Below, piece by piece: positions 33,715 to 41,272 of a stretch of 41,272 bases of DNA (position 1 is its first letter; each line of letters opens with the position of its first letter). The position numbers and the translations under genes were made by a program. Source of the stretch: Kosmotogaceae bacterium (GTDB taxonomy: Bacteria > Thermotogota > Thermotogae > Petrotogales > Kosmotogaceae); the NCBI GenBank assembly GCA_003444085.1, contig DLVL01000031.1, positions 39,426 through 80,697 on the forward strand, in the 5' to 3' direction. The notes below the pieces were generated by a model. It was not told the origin of the DNA and made no database searches. It was given only the letters and a program-made list of their open reading frames with translations.

Positions 33715-34110
33715 ATGAAGAAGACTCGCATAATTGTAGCTAAGCCTGGCCTCGACGGTCATGACAGAGGGGCCAAGATAGTAGCAATGGCATTGAGGGA
33801 CGCTGGTATGGAAGTGATATATACTGGACTACGCCAGAGCCCTTCAGATATTGTGAATACAGCCTTGCAGGAAGATGCAGACGTGATCGGCCTGTCGATC
33901 CTCTCCGGCGCTCATATGCGGATTTGTGATCGGCTTCTTGAACTGATGAATGAAAAAGGAATAGCGGACAAACCGGTCGTGGTAGGTGGTATTATTCCAC
34001 ACGATGACGTTGAGATTCTCAAAAAGAAGGGGATCGCTGAGGTGTTTGGCCCGGGCACATCCTTGAAACAGCTTGAACAGAGAATCAAGGAACTCGCAGA
34101 AAAGAAATGA
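33715..34110 (+). CDS. Methylmalonyl-CoA mutase, small cobalamin-binding subunit
   Basis: The 131-residue B12-binding fold has the ligand motif DGHDRG near residues 16-21, whose His coordinates cobalt from below, plus LSILSGAH and VVGGIIPHDD, which line the nucleotide tail pocket. The ATG at 33715 has GAGGTG 6 bases upstream (33703-33708); a GTG at 33706 overlaps that site. It follows the catalytic subunit after 14 bp and overlaps meaB by 4 bp. Confidence 0.94.
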   Translation: MKKTRIIVAKPGLDGHDRGAKIVAMALRDAGMEVIYTGLRQSPSDIVNTALQEDADVIGLSILSGAHMRICDRLLELMNEKGIADKPVVVGGIIPHDDVEILKKKGIAEVFGPGTSLKQLEQRIKELAEKK

Positions 34111-34970
34111 ACAGGAATGACCTGTTGAGTGGCGATGAGTTAAGCGTCTCGAAGGCTCTCACTGTCGTTGAGTCAGACAGAGTTGCTGCCAGAAGTCTTA
34201 TTGGAAGTCTCCCCGAAAGGGAGTACTATGTGATTGGGATTACTGGTAGCTCGGGCGCGGGAAAATCCACACTGGTTAACTGGTTGAGCGTTAGCTTCTC
34301 AGATGCCTCCAGAACCGCAGTCTTAGCAATTGACCCATCCAGTCCTTTCAAAGGGGGAGCGTTCCTGGGCGACCGCATCAGGATGAATAGAGCTTCTCGT
34401 TCTGGAAAGATTCTTATCAGGTCAATGGCTAGCAGAGGAATGGTAGGTGGTCTTAGCCCGAGCGTATTTGACGCAGTGGAGTTGCTCGGACGGTGTGGTT
34501 ATCACTACATTATTGTTGAAACTGTGGGAGTTGGGCAGGCCGAGACTGATATCGTCAATCTGTCAGATGTTGTCGTACTGGTCTTGGCCCCTGGCATCGG
34601 AGACGAAATACAGATGATGAAGGCCGGTATCATGGAGATCGGCGATATATATACAGTCAACAAAATGGATATTCATGGTGCTGATCAACTTGCAAACAGA
34701 ATTAGATCTGTCCTGGACCTCGCGGATGTCAAACGAGAAATAGTCAAGACCAACTCTCTAACGGGAACAAATGTTGACAGGCTCTATCAGCTTCTGATAG
34801 GAGAACTGAACAGACGTGAGAAGAGTGGCAAAATAGAAGAAAGCAGGCAAAGACGGAGAGAAATCGCAGAGCTGAACACTGCATTCTCTGCTCTGAAAGA
34901 AGCTCACTCCAGAGGTGTTAAACTAGAAGCAATCATGGAATGCATAAACAGACTTCGGGAGGATGGATGA
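34107..34970 (+). CDS. meaB: Methylmalonyl-CoA mutase-associated GTPase MeaB
   Basis: This G3E-type GTPase gates cofactor loading and protects the mutase from inactivation. The 287-residue protein has P-loop GSSGAGKST (47-55), LAIDPSSPFKGGAFLGDR, VETVGVGQAETDIV and the specificity motif NKMD. The start overlaps the small-subunit stop (ATGA). It is sometimes annotated as ArgK/lysine-arginine-ornithine kinase; the neighbours settle it as MeaB. Confidence 0.95.
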   Translation: MNRNDLLSGDELSVSKALTVVESDRVAARSLIGSLPEREYYVIGITGSSGAGKSTLVNWLSVSFSDASRTAVLAIDPSSPFKGGAFLGDRIRMNRASRSGKILIRSMASRGMVGGLSPSVFDAVELLGRCGYHYIIVETVGVGQAETDIVNLSDVVVLVLAPGIGDEIQMMKAGIMEIGDIYTVNKMDIHGADQLANRIRSVLDLADVKREIVKTNSLTGTNVDRLYQLLIGELNRREKSGKIEESRQRRREIAELNTAFSALKEAHSRGVKLEAIMECINRLREDG

Positions 34971-34971
34971 T

Positions 34972-35397
34972 TTGAAGACGAAGAGAATCGACCATATCGG
35001 AATAGCTGTCAAATCGATCGAAGAAAGAGTTTCGTTCTTCGCTGATTTTCTGGGAATTGAAGTTTACGGCGAGGAAGTTCTCGCTGAGCGAGGTTTGAAA
35101 GTAGCTATTCTGAAGATCGGTGAGACAAAGATCGAGCTCCTCGAACCGATCAATCTGAATAGTCAGATATCCAAATTCATCGAGAAGCGCGGTGAAGGAA
35201 TACATCATATAGCATTCAATGTTGATGATATCGATGCGGCTTTCAAGAATGCCAAGGAAGATGGTTACACACCTCTTTCAGATTCCCCGTCCCCAGGCGC
35301 TGGAAATACGCGTATAGTATTTCTTCACCCGAAAACGACCGGGGGCGTCCTGGTGGAACTTGTTGAGGGATCACATCAAAGGAGCGAGCAGAGATGA
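34972..35397 (+). CDS. mce: Methylmalonyl-CoA epimerase
   Basis: It interconverts the (R)- and (S)-methylmalonyl-CoA epimers, linking mutase and carboxyltransferase. The 141-residue vicinal-oxygen-chelate protein begins KRIDHIGIAVKSIEE, with a metal-binding His, and continues IELLEPIN, GEGIHHIAFNVDD and GGVLVELVEG with its C-terminal Glu ligand. I prefer TTG 34972, 9 bases after GGAGG; the ATG at 34963 directly abuts that site. One base follows the meaB stop, and its own stop overlaps the next ATG. Confidence 0.92.
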   Translation: MKTKRIDHIGIAVKSIEERVSFFADFLGIEVYGEEVLAERGLKVAILKIGETKIELLEPINLNSQISKFIEKRGEGIHHIAFNVDDIDAAFKNAKEDGYTPLSDSPSPGAGNTRIVFLHPKTTGGVLVELVEGSHQRSEQR

Positions 35398-36932
35398 GCG
35401 ACAGACTCGAGGAATACAAACGTCTCCTTGAAGAGACCAGACTTGGTGGGGGAAAAGACAGAATTGAAAAACAGCATGAGGCTGGTAAGCTTACAGCGCG
35501 TGAGAGAATCGATCTTCTTTGTGACCCTGGAACTTTTGAAGAGATAGACGTATTTGTGAAACACAGAGCAACAAACTTCGGGTTGGGTGATAAGGTCTTT
35601 CCCTCCGACGGCGTTATAACGGGCTTTGGAGATGTTAACGGCAGCAAGATTGCTGTGTTTTCACAGGACTTCACTGTTCAGGGTGGCTCTCTGGGAGAAA
35701 TGCACGCGAAAAAGATCATGAAATTGCAGGATATGGCAATGAAAATGGGTATTCCCATTGTTGGCATCAATGACTCCGGAGGGGCAAGGATACAGGAGGG
35801 TGTAGACTCACTGTACGGTTATGGAGGAATCTTCTACAGAAACACGCTGGCATCTGGAGTTATTCCACAGATAACCGTGATCGCAGGGCCTTGTGCTGGA
35901 GGAGCTGTATACTCTCCTGCAATAACCGATTTCATTCTCATGGTCGAAGGAATTTCGCAGATGTTCATTACCGGTCCACAGGTGATAAAGGCAGTAACAG
36001 GACAGGAAATTGAGAAAGAAGACCTCGGAGGGGCGTCTGTACATAACTCCAAAAGTGGTGTTGCTCACTTCCTGGTCGAAGACGACAAGGTGGCGATGCA
36101 AACTGTACGCGAACTCCTTTCTTACATCCCTCAGAACTCAGCAGAAGAACCTTCCATTATTGATTCACCCGGTTCGGAAACGCTTGAAGAACTGAGAGAA
36201 GTGGTTCCGGAGAATCCGAAAGAGTCTTACGATGTTCGTGATGTAATAGAAAAGGTCATCGATGGTGAGAGTTTCTTCGAAGTCCACAAGCATTACGCGA
36301 AGAACATGGTGACTGGCTTTGCCAGAATAGGAGGCCGATCGGTTGGGATAATTGCAAATCAGTCGAGCATCTTTGCAGGTGCACTTGATATAGACGCTTC
36401 TGACAAGGCTGCCCGATTCATTCGTTTCCTTGATGCTTTCAATATTCCAATTGTGACATTTGTTGATACCCCTGGTTTTCTTCCGGGCGTAGCACAGGAG
36501 CACGGAGGAATAATCAGGCACGGCGCGAAATTGCTTTTTTCATATAGCGAAGCAACAGTTCCGAAGATCACGACGATACTCCGAAAAGCATACGGTGGAG
36601 CATATATCGCCATGGGAAGCCAACACCTTGGTGCTGACTTTGTCTTTTCCTGGCCAGGAGCAGAAATCGCCGTCATGGGACCTGAAGGTGCAGCAAACAT
36701 AATATTCAGGAAGGAAATTCAGTCATCCCAGGATACGGAAAAAACAAGGATCAAGATGATTGAAGAGTACCGAGAAACATTTGCAAACCCCTATGTTGCT
36801 GCAGGCAGAGGTTATATTGAAGAAGTTATCGATCCCGCAGAAACGCGCATCAAGATCGTCAGGGCGCTTGAGATAGCTTCAACAAAGGTAGAGGGAAGGC
36901 CGAACAAGAAACACGGCAATATCCCTCTGTAA
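35394..36932 (+). CDS. mmdA: Acyl-CoA carboxyltransferase subunit (methylmalonyl-CoA decarboxylase alpha / propionyl-CoA carboxylase beta)
   Basis: It moves the carboxyl group between (S)-methylmalonyl-CoA and biotin. The 512-residue protein shows the twin crotonase-fold halves, with LTARERIDLLCDPGTFEE, GINDSGGARIQEGV, AGPCAGGAVYSPAITDF in the first and FVDTPGFLPGVAQEH, KAYGGAYIAMGS in the second. With an OadG-like gene and biotin carrier next, the Na+-pumping decarboxylase role is plausible, but the beta membrane subunit (MmdB) is not here and neither is biotin carboxylase, so the direction is open. The start overlaps the epimerase stop (ATGA). Confidence 0.92.
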   Translation: MSDRLEEYKRLLEETRLGGGKDRIEKQHEAGKLTARERIDLLCDPGTFEEIDVFVKHRATNFGLGDKVFPSDGVITGFGDVNGSKIAVFSQDFTVQGGSLGEMHAKKIMKLQDMAMKMGIPIVGINDSGGARIQEGVDSLYGYGGIFYRNTLASGVIPQITVIAGPCAGGAVYSPAITDFILMVEGISQMFITGPQVIKAVTGQEIEKEDLGGASVHNSKSGVAHFLVEDDKVAMQTVRELLSYIPQNSAEEPSIIDSPGSETLEELREVVPENPKESYDVRDVIEKVIDGESFFEVHKHYAKNMVTGFARIGGRSVGIIANQSSIFAGALDIDASDKAARFIRFLDAFNIPIVTFVDTPGFLPGVAQEHGGIIRHGAKLLFSYSEATVPKITTILRKAYGGAYIAMGSQHLGADFVFSWPGAEIAVMGPEGAANIIFRKEIQSSQDTEKTRIKMIEEYRETFANPYVAAGRGYIEEVIDPAETRIKIVRALEIASTKVEGRPNKKHGNIPL

Positions 36933-36940
36933 GAGACAAG

Positions 36941-37306
36941 ATGCCAGAATACGTTGAGATCACCATACTCGGACCAATTGTTGTGTTTACCGTACTGGCA
37001 ATACTCTATGTTGCTTTTGTTCTGATGGGCAAGTTTCTTTCGCCTGCAAAGAAAGATGCAGGTGTTATTGAACCTGCAGAACAAGGTGAGGATAATGAGG
37101 TTGCATATGAAGATAACAGACTGATTGCTGCAGTGACAGCTGCAATAGCCGCTTACATGGGTGATGATCTCAGCATCAAGTCAATGACAGAGGTAACTCC
37201 TTCAAAGTGGAAAACGAGAGACCCGGTAGTCTACTGGAGAATAGGGAGGCGCAGAGATGCTCAGAAAGTTCAAAGTAAGAGTCGAGGGAAAAGAGTACAC
37301 CGTTGA
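36941..37306 (+). CDS. OadG-like gamma subunit of a sodium-pump decarboxylase
   Basis: The 121-residue protein has one N-terminal membrane helix (about residues 9-29, ILGPIVVFTVLAILYVAFVL), a charged linker and the AAVTAAIAAYMG helix with a Trp/Arg-rich tail typical of OadG/MmdD proteins. It would anchor the carboxyltransferase and biotin carrier to the membrane. It starts 8 bp after mmdA and overlaps the biotin carrier gene by 50 bp. Assignment rests mainly on topology and context. Confidence 0.8.
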   Translation: MPEYVEITILGPIVVFTVLAILYVAFVLMGKFLSPAKKDAGVIEPAEQGEDNEVAYEDNRLIAAVTAAIAAYMGDDLSIKSMTEVTPSKWKTRDPVVYWRIGRRRDAQKVQSKSRGKRVHR

Positions 37307-37679
37307 AGTCGAAGAAATCGGCAAGTCTGCTCATTCGAAGCATATAGAACAGCCTCTTGGTCGCACCACAGAGCAAGTCTCTGAGGAAGTGACTTCTGAC
37401 ACAAAAGGAACTGAGCAAAAGCTTGAGTCGGCCACGAAAGAGAAGATCGAGAAGAAGACATCAAAAGGCTCAACGCTGGTATCTCCGATGTCAGGAACGA
37501 TTCTTGATGTGCTGTCTTCCAAAGGAGCCTCTGTGAAAAAGGGAGACAAGTTGATTGTTCTCGAAGCAATGAAGATGGAGAATACGGTACTTTCTGAACA
37601 TGATGGTGTCATAAGAGAGATCACAGTCTCAAAAGGAGATAATGTCGATGCAGGAGACGTCCTGGTGGTCTTTGAATAG
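37257..37679 (+). CDS. Biotin/lipoyl carrier protein of acyl-CoA (de)carboxylase
   Basis: The 140-residue protein begins with an MLRKFKVRVEGKEYTVEVEE strand, has a Lys/Glu/Ser-rich linker (about 25-72) and ends in a biotinyl domain with EAMKMEN; Lys106, 34 residues from the end, would carry biotin. GGGAGG lies about 8 bases before ATG 37257. It is the last gene of the operon and ends 8 bp from the convergent histidine kinase gene, with no clear terminator. Confidence 0.94.
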   Translation: MLRKFKVRVEGKEYTVEVEEIGKSAHSKHIEQPLGRTTEQVSEEVTSDTKGTEQKLESATKEKIEKKTSKGSTLVSPMSGTILDVLSSKGASVKKGDKLIVLEAMKMENTVLSEHDGVIREITVSKGDNVDAGDVLVVFE

Positions 37680-37687
37680 TTCTACGA

Positions 37688-39403
37688 TCACGCAGCTTCT
37701 TTCAGATCTCTGATAGTGAAGTAGACGATTGTTCCAGAACCCTCTTCAGATTCTATCCAGATCCTACCTCCAAGGAGAGAAACAAGTTCTTTTGCAAGAG
37801 ATAATCCAAGCCCTGTTCCCCTGCTGGATCCAGCCCTGCTAATCCTTACAAACCTTTCGAATATCCTTCCCAGATCTTCCTTTCTGATGCCAATACCGGT
37901 ATCTTCTACCCGAAACAGGAGAACATCCTCACTTTCCCTTCTTACCATTACAGAAATCTTCCCCTGTTCAGTAAACTTCAGGGCATTGCCCATCACATTA
38001 TTCAGGACCCTGACAAGTTTTACTGGATCGGTATTGAAACGCTCCGGTAATTCACCAGTCGAAGCCATAAGCAACAGGTGCTTACGCTCTGCAAGCGGAC
38101 GAAACTGCTCGACTGTTTCATTGATAATCTGCTCAATATCAACAGACTCAATCTCAACATCCAGCATCTTCGAACCAAGGCGAGTAAGATCGAGCAAATC
38201 GTTGACGAGTCGGAGCTGATACTTTGCTGACTCAAGAATCGCGTCGACCATCTGTTGTCTCGACGGCGGCAAATCTTCTCTTAGAGTCTCTGAGTAACCC
38301 ATTATGATTGTCAAGGGCGTCTTGAGTTCATGTGAGAGGTTTGAGAGAAATGTAACCCGCGCTTCATCGAGTTCCGATGCCTTCTCTCTTTCTTTCTGCA
38401 GCTGTTTCTCTTTTTCGATATCTGCCTGTATGTCTCTGCCCATGAAGTCAAAGACTGTCTTATGCCCATAATCGTTCTTCCTGATTCGGAACTCATACCA
38501 GCGATCGACCTGGGACAAATGCACCCTGCATGTCTCTTCTTCAACGTCTTTGTCGCTGATTATCCTGCCCACCAGGGTTTCGAGCTTCAACGAGTCATTC
38601 ATCTCATCTGCTTCGCCCTGTTGTCCTGGTGACAAGTGCTCTTTGTTTCCCATTATCTCCTTGAAAGACTTACTGTAATAAAGTACCCGCCCATCGGTTG
38701 ACACTCTGAATACAATGTCCGAAACGTTTTCGAGTATCTCATTGGCCATCGTTTGATACATCTGTCTTGATACGAGTTCTTCTCTTACTCTCAGGGAGAA
38801 AAACAAGAAGACAGCCACAATAACGAAGATCGTATTACCTACATACCGCAACGGAAGCAGCGACGAACCTTCAGGAATAACCACCAGGGAAAGGGTCTGA
38901 CCGGCCAAAATCATTATGACAACCGCGACAGCTATCTTCAGTGTCCTGGAAACCGTTTCCGATAACATCATTACGACTGAAAGAACTCCCCCGTACAAAC
39001 CGAGAAGAGCAATCCCCAATCCAGTTAGAATTTGTGATTGACTGAACACCCCAAGTGCTAAAAGAGGCAACATTGTGAAGAACGGTGAGAGAAGAAACAA
39101 CTTGTTCAGCAGTAGCCTCCTTCTCAAATAGACGGTTGCAAGACCCGCTAAAGCAAAACCCTGCAAGGTTATCATCACAGAGCTGATGAATCCTGTTGGA
39201 GTCACCAAGTATGAGCCTCCACTCAGTAAATGGACCAGCCTGTTTGAAGCAAAAGCTATCCACAGGATGTCCCAAAAAGCGGAGTACTTCCAGACAATTC
39301 TGTTCAGCAGTACAAGCATGATAGCAAATGGAATTACTATAGCTGCCTGGATGAACAGAGCAACTCTGTAGAAGACTTCTATGTTTTCCATTATGAGATT
39401 CAT
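37688..39403 (-). CDS. Membrane PAS sensor histidine kinase
   Basis: The 571-residue protein has six or seven membrane segments in its first 210 residues, a PAS domain (about 215-330, ENVSDIVFRVSTDGRVLYYS), a HisKA domain with phospho-acceptor His358 (LSHELKTPLTIIMGYSE) and a HATPase domain with N box NNVMGNALKF, DTGIGIRKEDLGRIF and GTGLGLSLAKEL. The multi-helix input region with no large periplasmic loop suggests sensing within or at the membrane. No response regulator is adjacent. The start overlaps the wecB-like stop (ATGA), which links it to that gene. Confidence 0.93.
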   Translation of the reverse strand: MNLIMENIEVFYRVALFIQAAIVIPFAIMLVLLNRIVWKYSAFWDILWIAFASNRLVHLLSGGSYLVTPTGFISSVMITLQGFALAGLATVYLRRRLLLNKLFLLSPFFTMLPLLALGVFSQSQILTGLGIALLGLYGGVLSVVMMLSETVSRTLKIAVAVVIMILAGQTLSLVVIPEGSSLLPLRYVGNTIFVIVAVFLFFSLRVREELVSRQMYQTMANEILENVSDIVFRVSTDGRVLYYSKSFKEIMGNKEHLSPGQQGEADEMNDSLKLETLVGRIISDKDVEEETCRVHLSQVDRWYEFRIRKNDYGHKTVFDFMGRDIQADIEKEKQLQKEREKASELDEARVTFLSNLSHELKTPLTIIMGYSETLREDLPPSRQQMVDAILESAKYQLRLVNDLLDLTRLGSKMLDVEIESVDIEQIINETVEQFRPLAERKHLLLMASTGELPERFNTDPVKLVRVLNNVMGNALKFTEQGKISVMVRRESEDVLLFRVEDTGIGIRKEDLGRIFERFVRISRAGSSRGTGLGLSLAKELVSLLGGRIWIESEEGSGTIVYFTIRDLKEAA

Positions 39404-40515
39404 CTGCTAAATACCACTTCCAAAATATGATTGACTATCCTGATTGCTGCTTGTCCGTCACCAAAAGGGTTTGAAGCTCTGGACATCTTGCTGTAATAAT
39501 CTTCAGAATCGAGGAGACGCGATACTTCAGCGACAACTGTGCTCCGTTCGGTTCCAACCAGCTTTGCTGTTCCCGCAGCAATCGCTTCCGGCCTTTCAGT
39601 TGTCCTTCTAAGCACAAGTGTTGGTTTCCCCAGGGCTGGAGCTTCTTCCTGAATACCGCCGGAATCAGTCATCAGGAACCTGGCTCCCTCCATGGCAGCC
39701 ACAAACTCAAGGTAGTCCATTGGTTGAGTGAGAATCACCCGGGGGTTTTCACCCAGTTCGCTGAAGACGGTCTCTCTGACCACAGGATTGAGATGCACAG
39801 GAAAAACTACCCTGACATCAGGATATTTTCCAACGATGTCACTGACAGCCCTTGCGACATCTCGCATCGGCTTACCCCAGTTCTCGCGTCGGTGCATCGT
39901 CATGAGTATATACTCCCTACCGTTAATTCCAAGTCTCTCTCTCTTGAGCGACAGGTCATCTTTCCTATTGTTGACAATCCACTGCAACGCATCAATAACT
40001 GTATTTCCTGTGACAACTATCTGGTGACCAGGATGACCTTCTTTGATAAGATTCTCAAGAGCGGTTATTGTTGGAGCATAATGGTAATTAGACAGGACCG
40101 ATATCAGGCGCCTGTTTGCTTCCTCAGGGTAGGGATCATAGAGATTATCAGTTCTGAGACCTGCTTCAACGTGTCCTACGGGGATTTTGTGATAGAAGGA
40201 AACGAGTGCCGCAATAAAGGCAGAGGTTGTATCTCCCTGAACGCAAGTAAAACCAATATCTTCTCCATCGAATATCTTCTCCAGGGAACCTGTCATCTTT
40301 GCCGTAAGATTTGATAGGCTCTGTCGATCCGTCATAACCTGCAAATCGTGGTCTGCAGAGATGCCAAAGAGCTCTGTTACCTGGTGTAACATCTCTTTGT
40401 GTTGACCGGTTACAACTACCACTGCGGGCACGTGTTCTCTCTTCAAAGCCAGATATATCGGAGCCATCTTTATTGCTTCAGGTCTTGTGCCGAATACCAG
40501 CGCTACTTTTTTCAA
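39400..40515 (-). CDS. wecB: UDP-N-acetylglucosamine 2-epimerase (non-hydrolysing)
   Basis: It makes UDP-ManNAc for surface polysaccharide. The 371-residue GT-B-like protein has VALVFGTRPEAIKMAPIY, CVQGDTTSAFIAALVSFY, HVEAGLRTDNLYDPYPEEAN, MHRRENWGKP and TDSGGIQEEAPALGKP. I prefer the TTG at 40515: AAAGGGGTG (40533-40525) precedes it by 9 bases. The GTG at 40527 is part of that site. No other polysaccharide gene is adjacent; the histidine kinase downstream is translationally coupled. Confidence 0.92.
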   Translation of the reverse strand: MKKVALVFGTRPEAIKMAPIYLALKREHVPAVVVVTGQHKEMLHQVTELFGISADHDLQVMTDRQSLSNLTAKMTGSLEKIFDGEDIGFTCVQGDTTSAFIAALVSFYHKIPVGHVEAGLRTDNLYDPYPEEANRRLISVLSNYHYAPTITALENLIKEGHPGHQIVVTGNTVIDALQWIVNNRKDDLSLKRERLGINGREYILMTMHRRENWGKPMRDVARAVSDIVGKYPDVRVVFPVHLNPVVRETVFSELGENPRVILTQPMDYLEFVAAMEGARFLMTDSGGIQEEAPALGKPTLVLRRTTERPEAIAAGTAKLVGTERSTVVAEVSRLLDSEDYYSKMSRASNPFGDGQAAIRIVNHILEVVFSR

Positions 40516-40539
40516 ACTGTTGAACACCCCTTTATTTTG

Positions 40540-40570
40540 ATTATAACTTAACTACATTGTAGTACGTGAA
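40540..40570 (-). promoter_or_regulatory. Promoter of the wecB-histidine kinase unit with inverted repeat in the spacer
   Basis: TATAAT (minus, 40545-40540) has a possible TTCACG (40570-40565) at an unusually long 19 bp. The spacer contains ACTACA-T-TGTAGT (40551-40563). This layout resembles MerR-family promoters. Start would be near 40533, right at the ribosome site. Confidence 0.4.
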
Positions 40571-40592
40571 GAATAATCATCATCATCGTATG

Positions 40593-40622
40593 TTGAGTCA
40601 ACGCTAATCACAGTGATATAAT
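40593..40622 (+). promoter_or_regulatory. Promoter of the small protein-dinB operon
   Basis: TTGAGT (40593-40598), 18 bp and a perfect TATAAT (40617-40622) predict a start near 40629. Confidence 0.6.
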
Positions 40623-40626
40623 TATT

Positions 40627-40642
40627 TATACCAATTGGTATA
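40627..40642. promoter_or_regulatory. Perfect 16-bp palindrome, candidate operator of the dinB operon
   Basis: TATACCAATTGGTATA is perfectly self-complementary and spans the predicted transcription start, centred near +6, the position of a repressor site. In RNA it could instead form a 5' hairpin (6-bp stem, AAUU loop). Because the operon encodes a DinB polymerase, a LexA-type role is possible but not shown. Confidence 0.55.
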
Positions 40643-40671
40643 CTTATAGTTGCGTAACCGGGGGGTATAAA

Positions 40672-40917
40672 ATGCTTGATGACAAGAAATCTACTGATGT
40701 AACTGTGGTATTCAGACGTGGTTCTTTCTTCCCTGTCAATTTCACCATGAGAGAGCAGAAAATATCAATAAAAAGAGTTGTGGCCTCATGGAAAGTATCA
40801 AGAGGTAGCGAAAGAATTCTATACAACTTCTCTGTGATAACTTCACTTGGAACTTATGTCATGGAATATGACGAATACGACAAACAATGGTACTATTCTC
40901 AGCCTGGCGGATGGTAA
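40672..40917 (+). CDS. Small conserved-looking protein upstream of dinB (possibly DUF6504-like)
   Basis: The 81-residue protein has alternating hydrophobic strands, Trp-rich ends (VVASWKVSR, QWYYSQPGGW) and no cysteine, membrane segment or signal peptide. GGGGGG (40660-40665) is 6 bases before ATG 40672. Its stop overlaps the dinB start by one base (TAATG), indicating co-translation. The pattern resembles small DUF6504-type proteins that accompany Y-family polymerases in other phyla; I am not certain of this match, and function is unknown. Confidence 0.7.
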   Translation: MLDDKKSTDVTVVFRRGSFFPVNFTMREQKISIKRVVASWKVSRGSERILYNFSVITSLGTYVMEYDEYDKQWYYSQPGGW

Positions 40918-41272
40918 TGACAATGGACAGGGTAAGCTACATAGCGCATGTGGATATGGATGCCTTTTTTGCAAGCGTAGAACAGGCAACAAATCCCTCT
41001 CTAAAGGGAAAACCAATAATAGTAACTGGATCAGCGTTACGACATTCCGTTGTAACGGCCGCCAGTTACGAGGCCAAGAGACAAGGTGTAAAATCCGGAA
41101 TGACCGTCCTTGAAGCCTCTAAACTATGTCCTGAAGCTATCCCAGTTGAGGTAGACGGAAAGAAATATGAATACTATTCTGAGACTGTCATGAAAATGCT
41201 TCAAGAAGTGTCGCCTTCCGTGGCAATCAGTAGCATTGATGAAGCCTTTGTGGACCTCTCCTATTTCAGAAA
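40917..41272 (+). CDS. dinB: DNA polymerase IV / Y-family polymerase, N-terminal part (runs off window)
   Basis: 118 codons are visible. AHVDMDAFFASVEQ holds the first catalytic Asp, SVVTAASYEAKRQGVKSGM is the steric-gate and finger region, and SSIDEAFVDLSYF holds the second Asp-Glu pair, so the palm active site is intact. It would carry out translesion synthesis. The start is ATG 40917 overlapping the preceding TAA; ATG 40923 is also possible. The sequence stops mid-gene at the window edge, not because of a mutation. Confidence 0.93.
   Translation, partial: MTMDRVSYIAHVDMDAFFASVEQATNPSLKGKPIIVTGSALRHSVVTAASYEAKRQGVKSGMTVLEASKLCPEAIPVEVDGKKYEYYSETVMKMLQEVSPSVAISSIDEAFVDLSYFR

Noticed and set aside
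39724..40314. 196-codon plus-strand frame opposite wecB
   Set aside because: It lies wholly antisense to a clearly conserved epimerase and has no recognisable domain or start signal.
1..41272. CRISPR arrays, tRNA/rRNA genes, insertion sequences, toxin-antitoxin pairs
   Set aside because: None was seen on reading both strands; intergenic gaps are short and hold no tandem repeats, transposase-like frames or cloverleaf-like sequence.

Overview
The window reads as a stretch of a Thermotogota chromosome, most like the Kosmotoga/Mesotoga branch. This is inferred from gene content and order (hrcA-grpE-dnaJ without dnaK, a murE-murF-mraY-murD-ftsW-murG-murC block, smc behind an Elp3-like radical SAM gene), frequent TTG/GTG starts with strong Shine-Dalgarno sites, and a base composition that looks close to balanced; I could not run a phylogeny. 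It is dense ordinary chromosome: no insertion sequence, prophage, CRISPR array, rRNA or tRNA was seen. Layout: 1-2330 is the end of an ABC importer operon (ATPase tail and two permeases, sugar/nucleoside type). 2331-2907 is the only long gene-free stretch; it holds a perfect consensus promoter facing left that leads into no credible gene but into a short C-rich RNA ending in a hairpin. 2908-4400 is a divergent pair, a Crp/Fnr regulator and a DUF438-hemerythrin protein, with a palindrome placed like a class II activator site. 4596-9587 (minus) is radical SAM - smc - O6-alkylguanine-DNA alkyltransferase. 9719-11808 is a divergent SDR dehydrogenase and iron-sulfur aldo/keto reductase. 11811-15217 (minus) carries a GAF-GAF-GGDEF diguanylate cyclase and an MFS exporter. 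15388-20358 (minus) is the heat-shock operon hrcA-grpE-dnaJ continued by yitT-like, tsaB and a HhH-GPD DNA glycosylase, controlled by a CIRCE operator. 20467-29072 (plus) is the peptidoglycan precursor cluster, closed by a clear intrinsic terminator. 29088-31891 (minus) is a TIGR03960-type radical SAM protein and an M42 aminopeptidase. 32018-37679 (plus) is a methylmalonyl-CoA module: split mutase, MeaB chaperone, epimerase, carboxyltransferase, OadG-like subunit and biotin carrier, i.e. succinyl-CoA/propionyl-CoA interconversion. 37688-40515 (minus) is a PAS histidine kinase and UDP-GlcNAc 2-epimerase. 40672-41272 (plus) is a small protein and the start of a dinB-type DNA polymerase behind a promoter with a perfect 16-bp palindrome at its start site. 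The most interesting signals are regulatory: the candidate C-rich small RNA (2813-2725), the Crp/Fnr switch at 3594-3687, the hrcA/murE promoters that share one -35 hexamer, two apparently leaderless genes, and the palindrome in front of the dinB operon. All of these are motif readings by eye and need transcript data.
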